From Leptasterias polaris (lineage: Eukaryota > Echinodermata > Asteroidea > Forcipulatida > Asteriidae): a stretch of 64,000 bases of DNA. Numbering within the stretch: position 1 is the stretch's first letter; each line of letters begins with the position of its first letter. The notes under the pieces were generated by a model. It had not been told where the DNA came from. It saw only the letters and a list, made by a program, of their open reading frames with translations, and did no database searches. Below, in pieces: positions 11,347-23,500 of this stretch. The stretch lies in the NCBI GenBank assembly GCA_037783415.1, contig JAZGTN010000181.1, positions 744,001-808,000 of the forward strand. The letters run 5' to 3'. The position numbers and the translations under genes were made by a program.

Positions 11347-11544
11347 TTAGATTAGTACCGTGTTTGCATCACTCGTACAACCCTTGAGTGGAGACAAATC
11401 TGTCCCCTTAGCGTTGGTGCTTTGACTGGACGTTGGAACCTGTGCATGACCACGTGCCGTCACGGCTGGTACCCCTGGTGTCGGTACACCGAATCTTATT
11501 CCACTGACGTCTTCAACCGCATTCTTGCGATAGACCGTGATCAC
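11347..11544 (-). CDS. Gene A exon 16: short cytoplasmic tail and stop
   Basis: 65 codons then TAA at 11349-11347. It begins 'VITVYRKNAV', is rich in Ser/Thr/Pro/Gly, and has no heptad pattern. Mammalian GABA-B subunits have a longer tail with a coiled coil right after TM7; none is seen here. Confidence 0.82.
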   Translation of the reverse strand: MITVYRKNAVEDVSGIRFGVPTPGVPAVTARGHAQVPTSSQSTNAKGTDLSPLKGCTSDANTVLI

Positions 11545-14500
11545 CTGTGAAATATGGCACATAAGCGGGGAAAAATCACATGACATGTATTTGTTACCCA
11601 ATCAAAAAGTAAGACAACCTGGTGACGCATAGCAATCAAGTCATTGAATTGAACTAAACAGAACAGAAAGCTAATTGTTCGTACATTGTGTTTAGTTGTG
11701 AACAAACTACATTGTGAACCTTTTACAACACAATGTTATACATCAAATTGAAGAGCTCAGGCATAACTGCTAGTAACATAAAGTTGCACAATGTGAGCAA
11801 CTCTCGAACACACCATATACACCGCTGTGTTTTCTTGCGACATCAACAGTTTCGTATAAGAAATTGTATGGACCTCGTATTCATAATTTTTCCACGTTAT
11901 TAGATCTTTTCAACTACGTTACCTTTGGAAAGAACAACAAACAGAGTGAAGCAGTTATGCAGAGGAGCAGGAAACCGGAAACGAGGGCAAAGGTCACGCC
12001 GATGGAGGACACCGCAAGAAAGGATAACGGCACAGCGACGACACAGCAGATGACGGTGTTGTAGATTGACAGACCTACGTAATAACTGTCATTCAGACCC
12101 GGCACGTTGATATTTCTGGATTACAGAATGTAAATGACCCTCGTCAAAAAATTATGATCTTGATTTTACTAATTAATTTGTATGTTAACCCTATCGGGAC
12201 CAATCTTTTTTGGACCTGGGAAATTGAGGAAGAGGGTAGGGGTGGTCAAACGCGCTAACAAGTAAAAACATATACCACGGTAAAATAATTAAAAAAAATA
12301 GTAAGAACAAATATTGTTTTTTGTTTTTTATGTGTTTTTTTAACGCCTTAACGAGAACTTTAGCAAACTCATGCTCCTCTCAAATTATTTTGATTCCAAG
12401 GATATTTTTTCAAATGTCTTTTCTTCAAAGTTAGAAGCGATACCAGGGACTTTGTTGTCTTAGATCTAACCTATTTCCCCAATATTATTAAAATGAATTA
12501 CCTTGTAGACCAAGTTAGAAAGACTCCGAAAACCACAACAAATGTCTTGTAGATAAGCAAAGCCGCCACCCAAATAGTGTTATTTGTTGATGTGCAGTTG
12601 ACATATAGAAGCTGACGCTTTTTGAAGTTGACCAAGTCACCTTCAGTCTTAGTTTGAAGGGAGAAGAAATAATTAATAATAACAATGAGCATTATAGGAA
12701 ACTCATGTTCCTGAATGTTTAAAAATAAAGAAACAGAAAAGGGGGCTTCAGAAAGAGTATTCATTTCACAATTTAAAAAAAAATGTTAAGGAGATAATTA
12801 TATAGTTTTCTTCTGTCGCATAAAATCATTTCGGTGGCATGAAATAACTTATTTCGAGTGCACGAACTGGTTTTGTGAGCACGAAATGATTTCGCACGAA
12901 TTGTTTTTATTTTTATTGTCGTACTTTGCTGATGTATACCACAGGTCCTTTTGGTTGGTAAGCAGTTTGCAACAGCTAATTCTATTTTCTCATTTGCTTA
13001 TTTAATTATGTATTTATTTACTACTTATTTCTTTGTATAGTTTCTTTTATTCTTTTTTTCCCCACCATGCTCCTTTGGTGGTCCATTAGTCTCCATAGGG
13101 AGTGATGACATTACATTCCCGGCAGCGTCAGGCAAGTGGTAACGTTATTATCGCCAAAAGAGGACGCTATTTCAAGAGCATGATCTTGTGAGTTTACTGG
13201 ACGTGCAAAGACCAACAATTTCTCGGAATAGATCAGCAATGTTTAACATACTCAGATTCTGGCCATCTCAAAAACTGGCAGGGGTATCTCACAAATCAAT
13301 GCGTATCGGGTGTTCAAAACATTATTCTTAACATCTTAATTTCTGAGCAGGGGAAGTTAAAAACTATTCTGCTTGTTGCAATGGGATTTCTGAGCTTGAA
13401 TTGCCCATTAGAAATATTGGTTTAATACCCAACAATAACAAGGGGAAAACATTGGTTTCATTAGGAAATAATTTTACCAAATTTGCTAACTACAATAGTA
13501 ATGCGTTTACCTGTGGAACGGGGTGTAATTCGTCCTCGATGTGAATAGGATCAACGATCTGCCAAGGAATGAGGATTGCAAAATCCACCAATAACATCAC
13601 CCCGATGATACCGAAGAGAAAGCTGTCCCGTATCACCTTAAAGGCAAAGTAAACATTTGGTTGTTGGAACAGTTCTACTGTTTTAATCCTGTGTAATCCT
13701 AGATATACACAATAAAACTAACCTTTCAAATATTCACTTCAAAAGGTAGTCGTGTTTTTGAGATATCACCGAAAAACCGGAGCGAACATGTCCACGCATA
13801 AAGAATAATCCCTCTCAGATTCAAACTTTTGGCCATTACATTTGATATATTTTTCCATAACCACATTACTTCGAAGTGAAATGATTCTCAAAATGCTTTA
13901 TACTAACAAAAGCTGCTGTACTTCTTACCACGTAAGTTTTTATTGCCATTAATTTCCAGAGTAATTACCAAACATATACAGACCCTTCAAAGAAAAGAGA
14001 TAAACAGGGGAATGTGATTGCTTAATCTACTAGGTTGTTTGTAAACATAGGTAAGAGTAAAACTCTAAATGTTCAAAGATTCACGCATAACTTACATGGT
14101 ATAAAGATGGTCATGGTGGGAAACTACGTTAGTTTTCGAGAAATGAGTACAACTATTAGTTTTTATCTCGTGAGTCAAAAACTCAAGGTTTGAAAATATT
14201 CAAAGCACTGGTTTTCCCCCACTTTTACTAGTGTATATGTTGAGTCTATTCAAGTGTGGATGCTGGTCATTGACAATTACCAGTGTAACAGATGTGCTTT
14301 AAAGGAAGCAAGGAGGTCAAAAAATAAATACATAAAAATAAAAATTACATTAGAAGCTAAATGAAACTTCAAATCAAAATATATTGCTTTTTACTACCCT
14401 ATTTTTGTTCTGAACACTATCTAATCAGTGTAATAAAATACGTTTCTTCTGTGGACTTATTATTACTGTTGTTTTTTATTAGCGTGCTTCCTTCTAATAA

Positions 14501-17500
14501 TTGCGAACTCATTTAATGCTTTTGGGACTTAACCAATGGTTTTCTTTTTCAATATCAAGTTAGGGCGCAGTCTTCCTTTTAAAACCTCATAACAATTTAT
14601 GACTGTGTCTAAAATGTTGTTCAAAATGTTCCCTTGAAAACGGGACAAGTCTGAGAAGAATGACATACAATCATAGCTTTATCCTCACGTACTATCAATA
14701 TATTAGTATTTGGATTATATACCAACCTTCCTTTTAGTCTTGTTTGCGATGACGATGCTATACACCCTCCACGTCTTGCTAAACATCCCGCCGAAGGCCA
14801 AAGTGAATGCTATAGGAATAAGCCACGAGCGAACCTACAAAGCACAAAACCAAAATACAAACAGAATTTGTTTTATTTCCAAAGAGAGCAAGTTCCATCG
14901 TAACTTGATTATCCCCCCCCCCTCCTTTAGTTCAAATGGAGCATTATGCCGACCGTTATCAACCATACAATAACAAATGCAATCCTAGCTCAGTTTCCAT
15001 GACTCCGTGAGGAGTTCTCCCCCTCTACCTTGATATAAGTTAACAGACAAAAGCTGCAATGTTCACTTAAATTGAGAGAAGACATATCAAACGGTACAGC
15101 GGGCGGTGCCTTTAGCTTTTTGTTTTCTTCTCTTTTTTATAATAGGCCTAAAGGTGTACAATTCTTTGCAACGAAGAAATAACAGGTTTGTTCCGAATAA
15201 ATCATATTAAGCATTGAAATATTCTAAACGTAAAATCCTGCCTTTGTATAGTTCTTCTTCACAAAAATTTGACCTGAAACTTAAAAAAAAAAAAAAAAAA
15301 AACCCTAACAACAACAAAATAAACAAACAAACAAATTGCAGTCTACTTTTTCATTTCTGTTTATGAAGAAATAAAAGGCACAGAAAGCTCCTTATAACTC
15401 TTTGGTTTTCACGCATATTATAGACATTTTATCCAGATAAAAGTATAACATAGATCTATAATGATACAATATACTTTTTCTGCGATTAATTTAGTTTTCG
15501 GAATTGCTCTATAGTCGCAAAGACCAACTTTCTTCATGAACACTCACCCTGCAGACTCGGAGTAAGGAACCTCTACTGACCATCGACCTATCTACACCAA
15601 GAAGTATGACACTTACGTACGCCACCATTATGCCGAATGCAATTATGTTGTTCAGTTTGGGGCTGGACATTTTCACGTGCCTGCAGACATCAAATTTAAA
15701 GGAAACACAAGATCTATAAAGTTGAAAGTAAAATTCTTTCGAACTTAAAATCGACGTTAAAGTGAATTCATTAGGAATGATTTATGTTTATACGAGATAT
15801 TAGTTCGTCTACATCCTTTAATTTAAACACATGTGATTATTGAAAACAAAGGTATTATAACATGGTAATTTTAATTGCTTTATTCAACAGACGTTCATCA
15901 AGTCGTAGGTTCCTACCACAATCTGTTAGTGTTCGTAAAATTAGCAGCATCAAGAACTTCGAAGTAAGTACCATCGTTTACATGTTTCCCCATGAATCCG
16001 AACTACACAATAAGTTCACATTGTTTTTTCGCAAATCTTGCACTGACGTCACTTGCGCCTAAGTCTGCCCAATTTTCGCAGTCAACTTACACGTAGAGAT
16101 TGGCGTTCGTCTCACCACGCGCATTTCGCCTAAAATGGTCACTGCGAAGAACATACAGGAAATCTGGCTACAAAAACGTTGTACCCAATAATTTTTTTTG
16201 GTGATGACGTCGCGTGAAGACGGCCGGTGAACTGAGTAAAATAATCCGAAGTTTGTTATATAGTGGGCCTGCTGAATCATTGACGTACTTGTGTTTACGA
16301 TTCCATACGTTAAAGCCTAGGAATAGACTAGCTAGAATGATACCCAGTCCAGCCAGTGTAGACACAGTAGCCATTACAGAAAGGGGCGTGGCTTGAAGGA
16401 CGTCGATGGTCACTGTGATGTCAGAGTCATGGGGTGGTTTGCCTCCTTTATCAAACAAAACGATCAACAAACAAATAAAGGTAAATATTTACTTAAAATG
16501 AGCGATTTATTTCAATTTAGTTATGTTAAAAAAATACGGCCGTTGTGGCAAGATATTTAGATGTTTCCCCACACCGGAGATGCTCCGCCCCCATTGTGGT
16601 GAATTGCGTCTATACATTTTATACAATAGCGCCCTTGACTTCCTTCAGACCGTGTTGATTTAACGTATTGAGAACACACGCACCGGGAGAGACAAAAAAT
16701 CCCATTTGACACCGTTATTGTAAATACCTTTTTCTAAAACTCACCACTGTAGTACCATAGGCTGTCAGTTGGAACAGTCCATACAATGATCTTGGTATGG
16801 GCGTCCATGGTTCCAACCAGATTCTTTTTACCACCTTTAAGATTGGGTTCAATACGTATAGTAAATAACTAGCAACAAAATTGTGAAATAGGCCTACACA
16901 AATAATGAAACAGTGACAATTTACATACAGCGGATCATTATAAAAGAAGACACTGGCTGCGTTGTTATGACTTTATTAAAACAATTTCATACTAATTAAA
17001 CTAGTTAATATACATTTTTAGATCGTTATAATAGTGTTGTGGCTTTTCAAGAGGGTCTGCAGTTTTCTCAGTTGCGAGATAAGACATCTGTGTTTTCTTG
17101 TCTTTCTCATGTGCTTCTGAGAGAGAATAAGCGATGTTTGAAAATCGGATGTACAGCGGCTAACTCCTTCATGTTCGGCATGAGGCTAAATTATTGGATG
17201 TAACACATCAGTCCCAGACTGAATACATGCAAACGTGGTTTCAGCTTGACCGAGAATTGATATGTCTGGTAAAACTACACCTTTAAGGTGACGTCATGTA
17301 AGAATTGATGACGTCATTTAGCCAGGGAAACAAACGTTAAATGTCATATGCCCCTGCTCAATTAAGTATCTTATTATGAAGATAAAGCCTTGAAAAAAAA
17401 ACATTTGAGGTGAATTCATTTAACACTTAATGATGTCACCGTGACCTAAATGATTGGATGCAAAAAAAAACGGCTTGAAAATATGCAAAGTTTCAGCTTG

Positions 17501-20500
17501 AACGCCAAAGTTGTTCTGTATACGTGTAGATCTTGCAAAACGCTACCTTGCTAGTGCTAACAAGACACTTGTTGAAGTCACGAACACGCCAATACATGTT
17601 AATCAAATACGACCTTCCAAGTGAGATGTAATAAGTGGTCAAACTAAAAAAATGAATAACAAATATTGGGATGACAAACCAATAAACAATCAAGCAAACA
17701 AACAAAAAGACAAACAAACAAACAAACAACCCAACAAACACACCAACAAACAAATAAACAAACAAAAAACTAGTATATACATATTCGTTTAATAATTTAA
17801 TTCCACCGCAAGAGATCATAGGGGAAACAGTTTTACAACTGAATATTACATTAAATGCAAGAAAGGGTCACAATGTCTGTAACTGGGTATTGACAAATAA
17901 ATTTGAAATACAACTCACCGACATTCTGTTTAATCAATAAGTTGGCAAAGACATGTCCAGTCTCCGCAAATTTGATTGCTCCCTTCATGATAAAAGTACC
18001 AACAACCAAAACAAAAAAACACTACATTATTATTAATTTAAAAATATATATTAAACAATCTGCAACAAAAATAGTTAATGGCCTGACGTTTCGACCCCTA
18101 TAGTTGAGTCTGTCTCGAAGGCTAAATATTATACAAGGAGAGTGTGTCGTGTCTCAAGTTGGCTATAATTATTCAACCTAGTTAAATGCAGCTTACGTCA
18201 ACTCTCGCTCAGAATTGAGTATCGTAGTTTCTCAACATCAAAGATTATCTGGAGTGTTGGCAGAAACACGGATTAGGATTTATTTTAATTTTTTATTTTT
18301 TTTTCCAAATCCAAAATAAGTTTATAATTGTTATATTCTGAATTCTGTACCGTTCTTAATGAGCTATATTTAACCAGGATGTTTTAAATGACAAGATCAG
18401 ACTGATCAGGTAGCTTTACAGATTTTTGTTTTCCCACAATTACTCTTAATTTTACCTTCATTCCAGCAAATTCCTGATTGAGGATCAACTCTCCAACAAC
18501 CTTGGCGAACTCCTTATCGCCATACCGGAAGGAATCAAGGCTACGATTCAGAACCCGCTCTGCATCCTGCATTGCTAGAGCCAGAGCCCACACGCCGTCA
18601 TACGCAGAAGCAGTCAGGTCAGGATTATTCAGGGTGACTTCGTAACCTAAGACTTCCGACATTTCAAGGCGAAACTCTTCTGGTGTCTAATAATAAAAGA
18701 AATCTTTTTATTAATTAATAGTTGAAGTAATTAAGATCATAAAGAAACATAACATGGAACTTTTAAGAATTTTTTATTTGTTTATATTTTTTTTCGGGGG
18801 GGGGGGGGGAGAAGAAGAAAAAAAATAACCTCAAAACTAAATTTTGGTCAGTGTGCTTTTTAAAAGGTGTTTTTTTTCTTTAGTGACGAGTGAACATCGA
18901 GTCTTTGAAGGCAAGAAACACATTCAGGAACTACAAGGAACGGGCTGGAATAAAGCGCTTCATCCACACGCTGACATCCTGCTCAATATTATGTTTAAAC
19001 GCACAGTCCTAACACAACATTGTGCCCAAGAAAAGAAATCACGAACATTTTTCGATATTTCGATATGTCGTTTGATATTTTGAATAGTCGGTTCTCAAAA
19101 ACTAGATGAAAAAAACAACTTCATATTTCGTAACTTTCCGCTTTATTCTACATTTTAAATTATGGCCAAAAATTTCTTTAAAAAAGAAAGAAACAAATAA
19201 GTAATTTGTTTTGGTCGAGCAAGAAGCGAACAAATAAATAAATAATTGAATCGATAAATAAATTAATACATATAAATATAAATATGAGTTAAATATATGT
19301 AACATATAAATAAATAAATAATAAATAAACTCAATTTAAAAATAATAAAAAACGAAAAGCCCTTTGCAACCTTTCCACATCGTCCTACTTCTTTACTGAT
19401 GCCATGTAAGGCCGACGTAAAGCTGATATACCCGTCTGAGGCTATCTTAAGGTCTTCCGCCGAGCAGCTTACGCCATCCTGTTTTACTGACTGCCAATCC
19501 TCTGCAAAATAACCCGGTATCATCCACACGTAATTGGCTCCATACATCCCCAATTGAAAAGCCTTGAGGAGAGATGATGTAAATATTTATAACCAAACTA
19601 AGAGTTGGTCAAAATGGTTAAACTAATAACAGTGTGCGTGTGTTAGGTTGTCATGTAACCTTTTAGAAAGATTCTGCTAGGGTCGACATGATTGGCCATT
19701 AACTAATTTCTGCATACGAACAATAAAGTGAGGTCTTTTGGGGAGATTTTGAGAGCAGCAGGCTTAATAACAAATAATTTCCGATACCAGTACGTAATTT
19801 TGTACAAACTCTTCAACACTTTAAAAAATACTGTGAGGAAGGTTAATGTAAGTCCCCATGGTGTTTCAAGTTCGTATATTGTGTGGGCGTTGTTCTCACA
19901 TAATGAACAGCTTAAACACAGCAACGTTTTACACTTCCATGTTGCGTTTTTCCTCAACAACAATTCATCTATTAGATGCAGATAATTCAGAGATCCAGTA
20001 AGTTAAAAAATATCCACGAATACTACTTCCTGATAAAATCAACATTCAAGTCTACACTCACGCTGCAGAAAACTTTACGAACTTTGTCTTCGAAGAACGA
20101 AGCCACTATAATTCGAGCTTCTTTGTTCTAAAAAGAAATTAAATTAAAGAGGTGAATAAATTAAACAGGTTCTTGCAACAAAATATACACGCATCCGATA
20201 GGATCTTTTGCCCGTACAGGGACATGTCGATGCACATTCGAGCTAAACGTTTCAGCTGACAACAATGACAAAACACACTAATTGTGAAAATTTGTGTTAG
20301 TCAGGTAAAAATAGTAAACATTAAAATAATAAATAATAATAAAACAAATTAAAAACATTACACATTTTCAACAGGTAACCACACATTGTCCTCATCTTTG
20401 GTTGCAACAACCGAAATAAGCTCTTGCATTATTTAGGTTTTCAGAAACAGTTTTCTCAAATATAACTTAATTTCAGAGGGAAATATTATACAGAAAAAAC

Positions 20501-23500
20501 AGTTTTCGACTCAAATTAAACAGTGCAATTTGAAATCCTTAACAATCCTTCCCCCCTGTCTAATAACTTTAACTTCACATCAGGTCAATTATATATGACA
20601 CCAATGTTTAACAAAGTATGTTGATACCGCACAAACAAAATAACAATAATCACCGGAAATAGTTTCAAGAGGATCTCGAGGAGAACATTATTTAGATTTT
20701 TCGAACCGAAATGATTTGAGATACCAGTAGTGAATATCAAGGTCTAACATTATTAGACAACAGCTGGAACACAATAAAAACTAATATTAACCTTTATACG
20801 TTGTAAGGCCTCCAGCGGATCATCATGGAAAGTTTCCGATATGACGAGAGAGAAGTTGCTCGCAGATGCTTCTTTCTGAAGCATTCTGATTAGCTGAAAA
20901 TAACAGTAATATTAACAAAAAAAGTCAAATTATTCATAGGGTTTCACAAAATAGAATGAAATTCTCTTTATTTTCATTAAATTCCTATGAATTTTAAAGC
21001 TACTTTTGCAATCAGTCGTTCTATTTCATTTACAGACATTCAAAACTACATTTTCACCAATCTTCACTTGAATGTTTACTACCTGTCAACTTCTGATGAA
21101 ATTGAATGGTTTTGCTTTTGCGAAATTGAATGGTTTTGCTTTTGCGAAATTGAATGATCTTTACGACCTAATGATCTTAATTGATCTGTGTTGGAATTGA
21201 ATCTGTTTCTTTAAATACTGTAATAATGATATTAGTATTGTTTGGAAAAGCAAAATGAATAATACAAATCATTAAAAGAAATCTGAGAATGTGGACCACC
21301 GTTTCCGATTACTTGGAAACTACTAATTTTGCCCAACTGCAGTCAAGTTACCATTAAACTTTTACGGGTATCACGAATTCGGCCGTAATTGGCAAAAATG
21401 AGATTTCTGAAAAATAAACATCCTCGTCTCAAGTTTGAAGTTTGTTTCAATGAATTTTTTAAAATAAGTTAGTTGTTTTATATAAAACAACAACAAATTT
21501 ATCTGGTTACATTTATTTTTCAAAATCTATATAAATATAACTTTAAAAGAAGATTTCCTTTTACAGAAAAGCATAGTCTTCCTTCGAGTTGTTTTTCTCG
21601 TTGTTGTTACGCTCGAGACTTGCACAACGGCTATTTTGCATTGCTAAAAAAGAACGACTGATAAATTGGTTGGATATAATACTAAATAAAATAACATGCC
21701 TCAAAGTGACATGAATGACGGTTTCAACTGATTAAATATGCTTTAATACGAATGCATGGAAGTGAAACAAAACAGCAATAATAACATTATTAGTTACACT
21801 ATTGCTAATGTTGCTAATGTTGGTGGTATAGAAATTAGGTGCTTGTTTATATCGTTTTTATTGTCATGGTTGTCCTTTTTGTGTCGTAGGCCTACGTTGT
21901 GCTCCTTGTTGTCCTTATCGTTGTCATCGTCGTTGTTAAATGCGTCTGTAATTAGCTATTTCATTTTTAGTGTTATTACGGATGCTTCAAATATTCCTGC
22001 AGTTTTTTTATTTGTTGTTTTTTTTTGTTTTTGGTTTTTTGTTGGTCTTTTTATTTTTTTTATGTTCAATGTCTTGACATCGAAACCATTCATTTACCGC
22101 TCCATGAGGTTCAACAGCTCCCTGTAGAGTGGCAATCTTCCCCCAGCCAAACGTACGGATGATCTCCGCTTCTGCTACGCTAGTCTCACTCCACAATGAA
22201 CTAGTGCGGTACAAGTAAGGATACTTTATTCGATCTTCGAAGAGTGTGCTGGTTGCGCCAGGACTCATCTCAACCGGAAAAAACACATGGATGTGAGTAA
22301 ATTGAGTTGACCCGTGTAAATGAAGGAATTGGCGCGCTAGTAGAATATTCCACTAGTAATTTTAAGACAAACAATACGCTTAAAATATTCCGAACCTTTT
22401 CCATGGATCATTGGATCAAGCGAAAGAAAACACCACACGTCATGGTCATTTTGTGACCCTTGTAGTTTAGTTTCGAAATTGGCAGCAGTTCTTTTAAGTA
22501 ACGAGTTTTCTCGTGCGCCAAAGTGAAGACCAGCAGATTGGTTGTTGATGCCTGTTTGACAGAGAATGAAGGTCAACAATAATCTTTCCGAATGAATGAA
22601 TAAACATTTTTTTTCGTGTTCAAAGCAAGTTTGGGCGTTTGTAAACGTGATGAGCTGGCTGCTTGTCGCAAATAATTCTCGAAACCACGATTTGGCCGAT
22701 TTGGCCTTGTGGCAATATTTACGAAACAATTTCACAAATTAAAAAAAATCTTCATATTTCACTTTTTAAGCTTTTGGTTTGGGCAGGAAGCAAGGACAAT
22801 CTAGGTCACCACTGTACAAACAAAGTTATTACTACATGAAAAAACAAGAAAAGATGCAAATGATTAAATCAAACAGCTGTCCAAAAGGGGCCCCATAATA
22901 CAAATATTATAATAATAAATTGGCACACGTAAAGTCAAAACATATAAGCTGCGGCAGGAGTTTCAAATCTGACAGACGACGTATTAGCGTTATCAATATT
23001 GTTATTATTTTTACAGTATAATTTATTTTAAGTAATTAATGTTTTGATTTAGTTTAGTTTGATACACCCAAGAACATAATCCGGAAGAAACCTTTAGTGC
23101 TTAGTATACTATGTTTGCTAAATTCTCAAAGACTATTTGGCAAGCAATTTGTTTGTTTTTTCAAAATAAATAAATTATTCAGAGATTTGATCAGAGACAA
23201 CTGTCATTATGATAACGTCATCGTTTTTATATTTAATATTTCGTATTTGTCTGTTTCTGAAACCCCCTTTCATAGTGGCTGACACCTCAAGTTTCAATAA
23301 GAGAAAGTATTCAGAAAGAAACACAGATCAAGTTATGAACAAACACCTATTTGACAATAGTTCTAATAATGTAAAATTACCTGGATTACATTTCTTCGTT
23401 TCAAAACCTGCGCTACTACGTCCGCAACTGGAGACTGCACTGGGCCAATAAACGCCACTAAAATCTGTGGTTCCTGCAGCATGTCGTACAGTCTATCCAT

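Noticed and set aside
17493..17819. Multi-pass membrane protein (FVGLFVCLFVF)
   Set aside because: Hydrophobicity comes from a (CAAA)n microsatellite read on the minus strand.
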